NCBI GenBank assembly: GCA_035762175.1 | Contig: DASTPP010000237.1 | Location: 1-42,974, forward strand | DNA: 42,974 bases | Direction: 5' to 3' | Source of the DNA: DASTPP01 sp035762175 | Lineage (GTDB): Bacteria > Myxococcota_A > Polyangia > Polyangiales > Polyangiaceae | In this document: positions 1 through 9,375 of the stretch, in pieces | Numbering within the stretch: the first letter of the stretch is position 1 | How the letters are laid out: each line of letters begins with the position of its first letter | Program-made: the position numbers and the translations under genes | The notes under the pieces: generated by a model | The model's input: the letters and a program-made list of their open reading frames with translations, nothing else | What the model was told of the DNA's origin: nothing | The model's database searches: none

Positions 1-1
1 C

Positions 2-1801
2 CGGCGCCTGGTCGCCTACGTCTGCGCCCCGCCCGGACGCCCCGCCCCCGAGCCCGACGCCCTGCGCCGCGCCCTGGCGCGCCGGCTGCCCGCCTACATG
101 CGCCCCGCGCACCTGCTCGTGCTCGACGCCCTGCCGCTCACTCCGGGCGGAAAGCTCGACCGAAACGCCCTGCCCCCACCCGGCCCCGCGGCGCGTCGCG
201 CCCCGCCCGTCGCGCCGCGCACCGAGGTCGAGCGCGCCCTCGCCGCCGTCTGGGCGCAAGCGCTCGGGCTGCCCGAGGTGGGCGTCGAGGACGACTTTTT
301 CGAGCTCGGTGGCGACTCGCTCTTGAGCATGCGACTCGTCTCGCTCGGGGCGCAGGCCGGGCTCACCTTCACGCCCAAGCAGGTCTTTCAAAACCCCACC
401 GTCGCCTCGCTCGCCGCTGCACTCGGCGGCGAGCGGGCCGGGCGCGGCGCCGACCAAGGGCCGCTCGAAGGGCCGCTGCCGCTCACGCCCAACCAGCACC
501 TTTCGTTCGAGCACGACGACCCCGACCGCCACATCTGGAACGTCTCGACCCTGCTCGCGCTCGACGCCCGCCCCGACCCCGCCGCGCTCGCCGAGGCCTG
601 GCGGCACGTCGTGTCGCACCACGACGCGCTCCGCGTGCGCTCGACGCCCGGCCCCGAGGGCTGGCGCCAGCACATCGCCCCGCCCGACGAGACCCCGGCC
701 TTCGCCCGCGTCGACCTCGCGCCCCTGCCCGACGCCGAGCTCGCCGCCGCCATCGAGGCCGAAGCGAGCGCCCTGCAGCAGAGCCTCGATCTGACGCGCG
801 GCCCGCTCGCCCGCCTCACCTACTTCGATCTGGGGCCGGGCCGCGGCGCGCGCCTCTTCGCCCTGGTGCACCACACCGTGTGCGACGGGCTCTCGATCGA
901 GATCGTGCTCGAAGATCTGCTGACAGCCTTCTTGCAGCTCTCGCGCGGCGAGCCCGTGCGGCTCCCGCCCAAGACGACCTCGCTGCGCGCCCTGGCCGAG
1001 CGCCTCGTCGAGCTCGCGCGGTCGGGGCCGGTGCGCGCCCAGGCGGCCCACTGGCTGGCCGAAGAGCGCCGCGCCGTCGCCCCGCTGCCGGTCGACCTGC
1101 CCGGAGGGCGCAACACGGGCGCCACGGCCCGCGAGCTCGACACCGCCCTCGACGCGGGCGAGACGCGGGCCCTGCTCGCCCTCGTCTCGACGGCCGACGA
1201 CGTGCACGTCAACGATCTGCTGCTCGCCGGCCTGAGCGGCGCGCTCGCCGCGTTCACCGGGCGGCGCCACGCGCTCGTCGAGATCGAAGATCACGGGCGC
1301 TCGATCGACGGGCTCGATCTGTCGCGCACCGTCGGCTGGCTCAACTACCTCTACCCCGTCTTGCTCGACGCCGGCGAGGCGGCCACCCCCCGCGAGCGGC
1401 TGCGCCTCGCCCGTGCGGCCCTCCGCTCGGTGCCCGACCGGGGTCTCGGCTACGGGCTGCTCACGTACCTCGTCGACGACGAAGCCCTGCGCGCCCAGGT
1501 GCGCGCCTTGCCGCGGGCCCAGGTGTTGTTCAATTACCGGGGCAACTTCGACCTGCGCGGCTCGCTGCTCATCGACCGGGCCCCCGCCGCGCTCGGGCTG
1601 CGGCCGGCCGCCGAGCCCACGGGGCTGCCCCACAGCCTCACCACGGTGCGCCAGCACCTCTTCATGGTCAACGCCGAGGTCTTCGGCGGGCGCCTGCGCG
1701 TGCAGTGGACCTACAGCCGCGACCTCTACCGCCCCGCCACCGTCGAGGCGCTCGCCGGCGCCTACCTCGCCGAGCTGCGCGCCCTCGCCGCCGACCCGTG
1801 A
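2..1801 (+). CDS. NRPS C-terminal part: A-domain end, PCP, epimerization domain (5' truncated by window)
   Basis: The reading frame is open from the first bases, so the gene begins outside the window; 599 residues are visible. The first 60 residues are the end of an adenylation domain, with motif A10 (LTPGGKLDRNALP). A carrier domain follows with DDFFELGGDSLL, Ser at visible residue 106. The rest (about 155-599) is an epimerization domain: HHTVCDG at 290-296, IEDHGRS (the LEGHGRE motif with its Glu kept), TVGWLNYLYP, GLGYG and VLFNYRGN. The module would therefore present a D-configured residue on its PCP. The A-domain specificity region is outside the window. The protein ends straight after E with no thioesterase, so its product must pass to another protein. 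The stop overlaps the GTG start of the MFS gene. Domain identity is secure; the substrate is unknown. Confidence 0.95.
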   Translation, partial: RRLVAYVCAPPGRPAPEPDALRRALARRLPAYMRPAHLLVLDALPLTPGGKLDRNALPPPGPAARRAPPVAPRTEVERALAAVWAQALGLPEVGVEDDFFELGGDSLLSMRLVSLGAQAGLTFTPKQVFQNPTVASLAAALGGERAGRGADQGPLEGPLPLTPNQHLSFEHDDPDRHIWNVSTLLALDARPDPAALAEAWRHVVSHHDALRVRSTPGPEGWRQHIAPPDETPAFARVDLAPLPDAELAAAIEAEASALQQSLDLTRGPLARLTYFDLGPGRGARLFALVHHTVCDGLSIEIVLEDLLTAFLQLSRGEPVRLPPKTTSLRALAERLVELARSGPVRAQAAHWLAEERRAVAPLPVDLPGGRNTGATARELDTALDAGETRALLALVSTADDVHVNDLLLAGLSGALAAFTGRRHALVEIEDHGRSIDGLDLSRTVGWLNYLYPVLLDAGEAATPRERLRLARAALRSVPDRGLGYGLLTYLVDDEALRAQVRALPRAQVLFNYRGNFDLRGSLLIDRAPAALGLRPAAEPTGLPHSLTTVRQHLFMVNAEVFGGRLRVQWTYSRDLYRPATVEALAGAYLAELRALAADP

Positions 1802-3150
1802 CGACGTTTTTGCTCGCCCTCGCGGGCCGCGCCGTCTCGCTCGCGGGCTCGAAGCTCGCGGTGTTCGGCCTCGGCGTCTGGCTCTACCGCCGCACCGGCT
1901 CGGCCACCGTTTACGGGCTCGCGACGCTCGCGATGTTCGCTCCGCGCCCGCTGCTCGGGCCGGCCGCCGGGCTGCTGGTCGACCGCTGGGGCGGACGCGC
2001 GGCCATGGCCGCCGGGCACGCGTGCGCCGGCGTCTGCTCGGTCGCGCTCGCCGCGCTCTTCGCCGCCGGCGCCCTCGGCCCGGCCTCGGCGCTCGCGCTG
2101 CTGACGCTCGTCTTCTGCTTCGACACGGTCGAATACCCCGCCTTCTCGGCGCTGACGGCGCGCCTGGTGCCGCCGGCGCGGCTCGAGCGCGCCACCGCCC
2201 TCACCAACGTCGCGCTCGGCCTGACGCAGGTGGCGGCGCCCGCCGCGGCCGGGGCGCTGCTCGAGCTCGCGGGCCTCGGGCCCATCTTGGCCTTCGACGC
2301 CGCGTCGTTCGTGCTCGCCGCCCTCGTGCTGATCGCCCTGCGCCTGCCGAAGGCCGCCGCGTCGGGCGGCGCCGACCGCGCGCGCCCCTCGCAGGCCCCC
2401 GCGCCGGCCGCCGCCCCGATGCCGTCGAACGGGCCCGCCGGCGAAGCCGAAGCCCCGCGGCCGCGCGCCCTCTCGGCGCCGGGCGGCGGGGCCGGCGCGG
2501 GCTGGCGCTACGTGCGGGCCGAGCGGGGGCTCGCGTCCCTGCTGCTCTTGCTCGCGGTGGCCAGCTTCAACCTGACGGCGGTGCAAGTGCTGCTCGGGCC
2601 GCTCGTGCTGGGCTTCGCGGGCGCGCGCGAGCTGGGCGTGGTGCAGTCGGCTGCGGGCGTCGGCTTCGTCGTCGGCGGCGTCGCATCGCTCACCTGGAGG
2701 GGGCCGCGGCAGAAGGTCGACGGCGTGCTCGGCGCCCTGCTCGCCCAGGGGCTCGTGCTGCTGCTGGCCGCCGCGCCGCCGTCGTTGCCGCTGGCGTGCG
2801 CGGCCGCGTTCGGCGCCGCCATGACCATGCCCGTCGTCGGCTCGCTGAGCGAGGCGATCTGGCTGCGCCGGGTGCCTTCCGCCTTGCAGGGCCGGGTCGC
2901 CGCCGCCCGCGACACCACCCAGGCCACGGCCATGCTCGCCGCCTCGGCTTCGGCCGGGCCCGCGCTCGACCGCCTGCTCGAACCGCTGATGGCACCCGGC
3001 GGCGCCCTCGCCCCCTGGCTCGGCCCGTTGATCGGCGTCGGCCCGGGCCGCGGCGCCGCGCTCGCCATCGCCGCCGTCGGCGCGTCGACCGCGGCCTGTG
3101 CCCTGCTCGGCTTCGCCAGCGCTAGCCTACGGGGGGCGGCCGCAGACTGA
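1798..3150 (+). CDS. MFS transporter, probable exporter of the cluster product
   Basis: This 450-residue protein starts at a GTG that overlaps the NRPS stop (GTGA), so the two are translationally coupled. It is very hydrophobic, with about 10-12 predicted membrane segments in two halves. A long Ala/Pro/Gly-rich cytoplasmic loop at about residues 185-235 separates them, as expected of a major facilitator protein. The N-terminal half has the GLLVDRWGGR element typical of the MFS loop 2-3 motif A. The overall pattern resembles the MFS_3 (EntS-like) group, often found beside NRPS genes as metabolite or siderophore exporters. Placement directly after an NRPS gene argues for export of the peptide. 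A role in self-resistance is possible; the substrate cannot be read from sequence. An upstream extension to 880 in the same frame is only the NRPS gene read out of frame. Confidence 0.88.
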   Translation: MTTFLLALAGRAVSLAGSKLAVFGLGVWLYRRTGSATVYGLATLAMFAPRPLLGPAAGLLVDRWGGRAAMAAGHACAGVCSVALAALFAAGALGPASALALLTLVFCFDTVEYPAFSALTARLVPPARLERATALTNVALGLTQVAAPAAAGALLELAGLGPILAFDAASFVLAALVLIALRLPKAAASGGADRARPSQAPAPAAAPMPSNGPAGEAEAPRPRALSAPGGGAGAGWRYVRAERGLASLLLLLAVASFNLTAVQVLLGPLVLGFAGARELGVVQSAAGVGFVVGGVASLTWRGPRQKVDGVLGALLAQGLVLLLAAAPPSLPLACAAAFGAAMTMPVVGSLSEAIWLRRVPSALQGRVAAARDTTQATAMLAASASAGPALDRLLEPLMAPGGALAPWLGPLIGVGPGRGAALAIAAVGASTAACALLGFASASLRGAAAD

Positions 3151-3236
3151 GCTCCGCGCGCGCGGTGCACACGGCCTCGGCGCCGAAACGACACCCCGGC
3201 CGGCACGTTCGGGCTCGTTCCGGGCGAAGCGACCCG

Positions 3237-6200
3237 TCAGGTCGGGGCCCGATCGCTCCCCCGCTTGGCCAGGGCGCGGGCGCGGCGGCGAGCGCCCCGA
3301 TCGAGGCCGTCGTCGTCGGGGTCGGCCGGCGCGGCCGGGGGCGGCGGCGCGTCGAGGGGGCCGTCGAGAGCGCCCTGCGCCGGCGGCTGGGCCGCGTCGA
3401 GCGCGTCGGTCGGGGCCGCCGACGCGTCGGGGCGTTCCCGCGGGGGGGCGGCGTCGGCAACGCCCGGGCGCAGATCGGCGGGCGCCGCGGCGGCCGGTGC
3501 CGCATCGACCGGGTCGTCGCCGAGCGTCGCGGCCAGCAGGCGCACCGTGGGCGCCTCGAAGAGCGAGGCGACGGCGAGATCGCGGCCGAGCCGTTGCCTG
3601 ACCTGCGCCGCGATCTGAATGGCACCGACCGAGTCGCCCCCGAGCGCGAAGAGATCGTCGTCGAGGCCCACGGCCTCGAGCCCGAGCGCCTCGGCGATGA
3701 TGGACGCGAGGGCGCGTTGCGTCGCCGTCTCGGGCGCCACGTAGGGCGCGGGCAGCGCGGGGCGCGGCTGGGCGGCCCGGGGCGGGCTCGAGGCCTCGGC
3801 GGCGGGCGACGTCATGGCCGCCCCGAGGGCCGCGGCGGCGGGCGACGTCACGGCCGCCCCGAGCGCTGCGGCCGGGGCGGTGTGCGCGAGGCCTTGCGAT
3901 CGCAGCGCTTCGAGGTCGCGCGTCGAGACGACGAGGTGCGGCACGTCGCCCGCCGCGAGCGCGAGGCGCAAGACCTCGACGCCGTCGCTCGGCGAGATGG
4001 CCTCGTCGCGCAACAGCCGCTCGAACACCGACGCGGCGGCGCCGCGCTCGGCCGCCGGGGGCGCGGCGATCGGCGCGGCCGCTCGTGTCGGCGAATCGGC
4101 GGCCGACCGGGCGCGGTCTGACGCCGCGCCGGCGGGCGGCGTGTCGGCGTCACGTCGGGGCGACGGCGGCGCGACGTCGCGCCGGGCGAAGGCCTTGTAC
4201 ACGGCGCCGACGTCGTTGACGCGCTTGAGCGAGAACGCCTCGATCTCGGCGACCGCTCGGCCCGCGTCGTCGGCGAGCGTCAGGTCGAACGAGGGCGTCT
4301 CGCCCGCCGCGGCGCCGGGACGGGCGCGGGTGTGCACGAACAGCCGGCGGGGGAAGGGCCGGCGCACGGTCAAGCGCCCGTACGAGTACGGCATGTAGGG
4401 CACCTCGCCCAGAAGGAAATCACGCCCCGTGCCGATGGCCTTGTCGAGCATCGCGGGGTGAATCTTCATCGCGTCGAGATCGCCCGCGAACTCGGCCGGC
4501 AGCTCGAGCACGGCGACGATCTCGCCGTCCCCCCAGTGTACGCGCCGGACGCACTGCCAGCGCGGGCCGTGATCTTCGTCGCACGCGTCCTCGTCGGTGA
4601 ACGCCTTCGCGCGCGGACAACGCGCGAGCAGGGCGGCAAGATCGAGGCGCGCGCCCTCGCCGGCCGGCACCGCCCGCGCCCGGCCCACGACGTGCTTGAC
4701 CGGCAGGGCTTCGCCGCCAAGCCTGCGGCTCTCGACCTGGAACGAAAAGCCCTCGGCCGTCGGCTCGATCTCGAGTCGGGCGACGCGGGCGTCGCCCGGC
4801 CGCACCGAAAGCGGCGTCAAAAAGTAAATGTCCGACAGCTCGAGGTGCGCGCCCCGAAGGCGCGGCTCGAGGGCCGCGCGCACCATCTCGAGGTAGGTCG
4901 TGCCGGCGATGACGGGGTTGCCCAAGATGCGGTGGTCGGCGAGCACCCAGTGCGTCTCGACCCGCAGGGGCGTCTCGTAGGCGTCGCGCCCCGGCGCCGC
5001 CTCCGCACGGCGCGCGAGCAGCGGGTGACCGAGCACGGCGTCGGCCCGAGATGGCGCGCCGGCCGCGGGCGGCGGGTCGGCCCGAGATGGCGCGCCGGCG
5101 GGGGGCGGGTCGGCCCGAGATGGCGCGCCGGCGGGGGGCGGGTCGGCCTGAGACGGCGCGCCAGCGGGCGGTGGGGCGACGACGTGCGCCGGAGGGGCGG
5201 CGGCCCGCCGGGCGGCGTTCGCGAGCATGCCGACGTCGCGCCAGCCGCACCAGCCGATCGAGACCACGTTGGTGGCCGAGCCCCCGCGCTTTTCGTGGGC
5301 GAACGCGTCGAGAAAGGCGTTGGCGGCGACGTAGTCGGCCTGGCCGTAGCCGCCGAGCACGGCGGTGCGCGACGAGCAGAGGGCGACGAAATCGAGGGGC
5401 TCGCCGGCGAGCAGCTCGTCGAGCACGATCGTGCCGCGAACCTTCGGCCCGAAGGCGGGCGGCGAGGCCCCGTCGGCCCGGCGCTGCAAGGCGCCCCCCG
5501 CGGCGACGCCGGCGGCGTGGATGACCCCGTGCAGCGGCCCGAAGCGGGCGCGCGCCTCGGCGAGCACCTCGCGCATGCGCCCCGCGTCGGCGACGTCGGC
5601 CGCGGCGGGCATCACCCGGGCGCCGAGCCGCTCGAGCTCGAGCACCTGGCGCGCGGCGCGGGCGGCGGGCGAAGGGTCGCCCGAGGCGGCGAGCTCCGAC
5701 CAGCGCGAGCGCTCGGGCAGCGGCGTGCGGCCCACGAGCACCAGGGCGGCGCCGTACGCGCGCGCGAGGTGCTCGGCGAAGACCAGGCCCATGCCGCCGA
5801 GACCGCCGGTGATGAGATAGGTGCCGTGGCGGCGCGGCGCGACGACGGGCGGGGCGTCGGCGCCGCGGGCGAGCGGCTCGAACGCCCTCGCCCAGCGGGA
5901 CGGGCCGCGCAGCGCGACGACGGGCGCGCCGGGCTCGCCCTCGAGCTCGGCGAGCAGCCGTTCGACGAGCCGGGCTTCGCCGGGGCCGCCTGGCGGGGGT
6001 AGCGCGACGTCGATGACGCGCGCGCGGGCGCCCGGGTACTCTTGCCCGACGACCGCGGTCGGGCCGAGCAGCAGCGACTTCTCGGGGCAGATCGCCTCGT
6101 CGCCGAGCACCTGAAAGAGTTGGCTGGCGACGACGTCGAGCGCGAAGGGCAAGCCGGGGCGCAGGGCGCCGAAGGCCCGGGCGAGGTGCGAAAGGCTCGC

Positions 6201-9200
6201 GAAGGTGGCTCGCTCGATTTCGGCGAGGGCGTCGAGGCGCGATTCGCCGGGGCGGTGCGGGTCGACGCCCCAGAGGTGCACCACGCGCTGAGGGAAGCGC
6301 CCCTCGTCGGCGAGCCGCCCGAGCAGCGCGCGGTAATCGTCGGCGCCGCGCAGCTCGCGGCCGTCGGGGCCCGCGCCGTCGCGCTCGACGCGCGCCACGC
6401 GGTGCCCCCTCCGCGCGAGCGCCGGGGCGAGCAGCGAGGCGAGGCCGAAGCGATCGGCGAAGAGCAGAATGTCTTGCCCGCGCCCGCTCGGCCCCGGCGG
6501 CGGCAGCGGCGGGGCGCGCCGCCACGAGGGCACGTAGAGCCAGTCGGCCGGGCGCGCCTTGCGCGGCGGAGCCTCGGGCTCGGCCGACGGGGCGCGCGCG
6601 GGCGGCGGCGGGTCGAGCCAGAGGCGCTGGCGCTCGAACGGATAGCCGGGCAAGGGCACGCGGCGCCGGCGCTCGCCTTCGTGATAGCGGGCCCAGTCGA
6701 CGGGCGCGCCGTGCAGCCAGAGCCGGCCGAGGACGGCGCTCAGCGCGCGCAGGCCCGCGGCCGCCCCGCCGTCCGCCGAGAGCGCGGCGAGCACCGCGTG
6801 GCGCGGCGCGCGCGCCGGGTGCAGGCGGGCGGCGTTCAGCAGCGCGCGCCCCGGGCCCACCTCGAGCACCAGCCGATCGGGGTCGCCGAAGAGCGCGGCG
6901 AACCCTTCCGACAAACGCAGCGTGCGGGCGGCCTGCTCGGCCCAATAGCGCGGCTCGCGCAGCTCGCCCGGGCGCGCCCAGGCGCCGTCCGCGCTCGACA
7001 ATTGCGCGATCTCGGGATCACGTAGCTCGACGCGCGCGAGCGCGGCGGCGAGCTCGCCCATCGCCTCGGCGAGCGCCGGCGACTGCAGCGCCCGATCGAC
7101 GCCGAGGCGGCGGAAGGGCACACCCCGCGGCTCGAGCCTGGCCTCGAGGGCTTCGAGCGAAGCCGCCGGCCCCGCCACGACGCAGAGCGAGGGCCGCAAG
7201 ACCTCGGCGAGCGCGAGGCCGTGCTCGTCGAGCAAGCCGCGCAGCTCGGCCTCGGGGACCATGACCGCGCTCATCGCCCCCGCGGGCGCCGCGAGCAACG
7301 AGCGGGCGCGCGCGGCGACCAGCCGGGCGGCGTCATCGAGCGAGAGAACGCCCGAGACGCAGGCGGCCGCGAGCTCGCCGACGCCTTGCCCCGAGACCGC
7401 CCGGGGGCGCAGGCCCCAGCGCCCGAGCAGGCGGGCGAGGGCGACCTCGAGGGCGAAGAGGGCGGGCTCGGCGAGGTGCGTGGGCAGCGGTGCACCCGCC
7501 TCGGCCCCCAGCAGCGTCGCGCGGGCCTCGACCCCGACCGCCGAGCCGAGCGCGCGCAAGCAGGCCTCGAGCGGCTCGCGCAGGCCGGGCAGCGCGTCGT
7601 AAAGCTCGCGCCCCATGCCAGCGAAGGCCGAGGCCGCGCCGGGGAAGACGAACGCGAGCGCCGGCTCGCGCCCGTCGAAGTGGTCGGTGGATGCGAGCCC
7701 GGGCGGCAGGCGCTCGAGCGCGTCGAGGGCCCCGGGCCGATCGCGGCCGAGCAGCACGCGCCGGTGCGCGAAGGCCTTGCGCCCGAGCTGCAGCGTGTAC
7801 GCGACGTCGGCTACCTCGAGCCCGGGCTCGGCGGCGAGGCGGTCGCGCAGCCGATCGGTCTGCGCCTCGAGGGCGGAGGCCGTGCGGGCCGACAGCGCGA
7901 GCACGTGCCAGCCCGGGCGCGGCGGCGCCGGCGGCGGCGGCGGCGCGGGGCCCTCTTCGAGCACGACGTGCACGTTGGTGCCGCCGATGCCGAACGAGCT
8001 GACGCCCGCGCGGCGGGGCTCGCCCCCGGGCGGCGGCGCCCACGGGCGCAGCTCGCGGTTGACGTAGAAGGGGCCGCTCGCGAAGTCGATCTGCGGGTTG
8101 GGCGCCTCGTAGTGCAGCGTGGCGGGCAGGGCGCGGTGCTTCAGGCAGAGCACCGCCTTGATGAAGCCGGCGATGCCCGCGGCCGTGTCGAGGTGGCCGA
8201 CGTTCGACTTGACCGAGCCGACGGCGCAGAACTGCCGGCGCGACGTCTTGGCCGCGAAGGCCCGCGTCAGCGCGTCGATCTCGACGGGGTCGCCGAGCGC
8301 CGTGCCCGTGCCGTGGCACTCGACGTAGCCGATCTGGTCGGGGCGCACGCCCGCGACGGCGAGGGCCATGGCGATGGCGCGCCGCTGCCCCTCGGGCGAC
8401 GGCGCCGCGTAGCCGACCTTCGCGGCGCCGTCGTTGTTGGCCGCCGAGCCGCGCACGACGGCGTGCACCGTGTCGCCGTCGGCGAGCGCGTCGGCGAGGC
8501 GCTTGAGCACCACGCACCCGACGCCGCTGCCGAAGACGGTGCCCGCGGCGCGCGCGTCGAAGGGGCGACAGTGCCCGTCGGGCGAGGCGACGCCGCCCGG
8601 CTGAAACAAGTAGCCGGCCGCCTGCGGCACGCGCACCGACGAGGCGCCGGCGAGCGCGACGTCGCACTGGCAGGCGAGCAGCGCCTGGCAGGCGAGGTGC
8701 ACGGCCGAGAGCGCGGTCGAGCAGGCGCTCTGCACGGCGAAGGCGGGGCCCCGCAGGCCGAGCTTGTAGGCGGTCAGCGTGGCGATATGGTCGCCGCGGC
8801 TCGCGGTCGCCGCCTGCATCAGCCCCTGCGCCTCGAAGGCGCCGCGGTTCGAGGCCAGGTTCTCGAGCAGGTAGGTGTTGATGCTGAGCCCGGCGAAGAC
8901 GCCGACGTCGCCGGCCACGCGCGCGGCGTCGTAGCCGGCGTGCTCGAGCGCGTGCCAGGCCACCTCGAGAAAGAGCCGCTGCTGCGGGTCGGTGATGCGC
9001 GCGACGGCGGGGCTCAGGCCGAAGAAGGCGGCGTCGAAGAGCTCGACGCCCTCGAGCGCCGCGTTCGCCCGCACGTACGCCGGGTCGGCGAGCAGCCCGG
9101 GCGCGACGCCCGCCTCGAGCAGCTCGGCCTCGGAGAAGAACCGAATCGACTCGACGCCCGCGCAGAGGTTCTGCCAGAACGCGTCGACGTCGCCGGCCCC

Positions 9201-9281
9201 GGGGAACCGCCCCGCCATGCCGACCACCGCGACCGCGTCGAGCCCCTGCCCTTCGGGCCCGTCGCCGTGCGCGCCGCTCAC
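3237..9281 (-). CDS. Type I PKS module: KS - degenerate AT - KR with nested DH - ACP
   Basis: This 2014-residue protein starts at a GTG right after a GGGAG ribosome-binding sequence. KS (15-440) keeps Cys187 in SACSTAL, His323 in HGTGT and His363 in VGHLD. The AT region (540-885) has the right length, but the loop is GAASA at 549-553 instead of GQGSQ. The nucleophile motif is GQGVG at 631-635 instead of GHSxG, and AFHS is ALQS at 731-734. Ser and His are both absent. KR keeps TGGLGGMG (1158-1165), Lys1280, Ser1304, Tyr1317 and Asn1321. A DH-like hot-dog domain (1415-1695) follows, with His1450 in HRILG and Asp1613 in MLDKA. The KR C-terminal segment (ISPSDGVEVLR...VVSTRDL, 1762-1790) appears only after the DH. 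ACP Ser is at about 1884 in LGGDS. It is the last operon gene and should extend the NRPS-bound chain by one reduced, dehydrated ketide if malonyl is supplied in trans. Confidence 0.93.
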   Translation of the reverse strand: MSGAHGDGPEGQGLDAVAVVGMAGRFPGAGDVDAFWQNLCAGVESIRFFSEAELLEAGVAPGLLADPAYVRANAALEGVELFDAAFFGLSPAVARITDPQQRLFLEVAWHALEHAGYDAARVAGDVGVFAGLSINTYLLENLASNRGAFEAQGLMQAATASRGDHIATLTAYKLGLRGPAFAVQSACSTALSAVHLACQALLACQCDVALAGASSVRVPQAAGYLFQPGGVASPDGHCRPFDARAAGTVFGSGVGCVVLKRLADALADGDTVHAVVRGSAANNDGAAKVGYAAPSPEGQRRAIAMALAVAGVRPDQIGYVECHGTGTALGDPVEIDALTRAFAAKTSRRQFCAVGSVKSNVGHLDTAAGIAGFIKAVLCLKHRALPATLHYEAPNPQIDFASGPFYVNRELRPWAPPPGGEPRRAGVSSFGIGGTNVHVVLEEGPAPPPPPAPPRPGWHVLALSARTASALEAQTDRLRDRLAAEPGLEVADVAYTLQLGRKAFAHRRVLLGRDRPGALDALERLPPGLASTDHFDGREPALAFVFPGAASAFAGMGRELYDALPGLREPLEACLRALGSAVGVEARATLLGAEAGAPLPTHLAEPALFALEVALARLLGRWGLRPRAVSGQGVGELAAACVSGVLSLDDAARLVAARARSLLAAPAGAMSAVMVPEAELRGLLDEHGLALAEVLRPSLCVVAGPAASLEALEARLEPRGVPFRRLGVDRALQSPALAEAMGELAAALARVELRDPEIAQLSSADGAWARPGELREPRYWAEQAARTLRLSEGFAALFGDPDRLVLEVGPGRALLNAARLHPARAPRHAVLAALSADGGAAAGLRALSAVLGRLWLHGAPVDWARYHEGERRRRVPLPGYPFERQRLWLDPPPPARAPSAEPEAPPRKARPADWLYVPSWRRAPPLPPPGPSGRGQDILLFADRFGLASLLAPALARRGHRVARVERDGAGPDGRELRGADDYRALLGRLADEGRFPQRVVHLWGVDPHRPGESRLDALAEIERATFASLSHLARAFGALRPGLPFALDVVASQLFQVLGDEAICPEKSLLLGPTAVVGQEYPGARARVIDVALPPPGGPGEARLVERLLAELEGEPGAPVVALRGPSRWARAFEPLARGADAPPVVAPRRHGTYLITGGLGGMGLVFAEHLARAYGAALVLVGRTPLPERSRWSELAASGDPSPAARAARQVLELERLGARVMPAAADVADAGRMREVLAEARARFGPLHGVIHAAGVAAGGALQRRADGASPPAFGPKVRGTIVLDELLAGEPLDFVALCSSRTAVLGGYGQADYVAANAFLDAFAHEKRGGSATNVVSIGWCGWRDVGMLANAARRAAAPPAHVVAPPPAGAPSQADPPPAGAPSRADPPPAGAPSRADPPPAAGAPSRADAVLGHPLLARRAEAAPGRDAYETPLRVETHWVLADHRILGNPVIAGTTYLEMVRAALEPRLRGAHLELSDIYFLTPLSVRPGDARVARLEIEPTAEGFSFQVESRRLGGEALPVKHVVGRARAVPAGEGARLDLAALLARCPRAKAFTDEDACDEDHGPRWQCVRRVHWGDGEIVAVLELPAEFAGDLDAMKIHPAMLDKAIGTGRDFLLGEVPYMPYSYGRLTVRRPFPRRLFVHTRARPGAAAGETPSFDLTLADDAGRAVAEIEAFSLKRVNDVGAVYKAFARRDVAPPSPRRDADTPPAGAASDRARSAADSPTRAAAPIAAPPAAERGAAASVFERLLRDEAISPSDGVEVLRLALAAGDVPHLVVSTRDLEALRSQGLAHTAPAAALGAAVTSPAAAALGAAMTSPAAEASSPPRAAQPRPALPAPYVAPETATQRALASIIAEALGLEAVGLDDDLFALGGDSVGAIQIAAQVRQRLGRDLAVASLFEAPTVRLLAATLGDDPVDAAPAAAAPADLRPGVADAAPPRERPDASAAPTDALDAAQPPAQGALDGPLDAPPPPAAPADPDDDGLDRGARRRARALAKRGSDRAPT
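5040..5174 (-). repeat. In-frame 33-36 bp tandem repeat in the PKS KR/DH linker
   Basis: Four copies of a 33-36 bp unit begin near 5042, 5078, 5111 and 5144. On the minus strand they encode the peptide PPPAGAPSRAD (residues about 1370-1414). All copies stay in frame and differ by few bases, which suggests recent slippage or unequal exchange. The repeat makes a flexible Pro/Ala linker exactly where the DH domain joins the KR core. Confidence 0.85.
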
Positions 9282-9304
9282 CTCCCGACCCCCGCCGCCC
9301 GGCC

Positions 9305-9370
9305 GCCGCCCGCCCCCCGCCCCGCGCGCCCTCGCCCGCCGCCCGCCCCCCGCCCCGCGCGTCCTCGCCC
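9305..9370. repeat. 33-bp direct duplication between NRPS and PKS genes
   Basis: Two head-to-tail copies of a C-rich 33 bp unit (9305-9337 and 9338-9370) differ at one base. They fill most of the 94 bp between the NRPS stop (9376) and the PKS start (9281). Other junctions in this operon overlap by 4 bp, so the duplication has probably spread apart a once tighter junction. Confidence 0.75.
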
Positions 9371-9375
9371 GCCGC

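Noticed and set aside
3151..3236. Bidirectional terminator between the MFS and PKS genes
   Set aside because: No stem longer than a few base pairs or T-run is convincing in the 86 bp gap.
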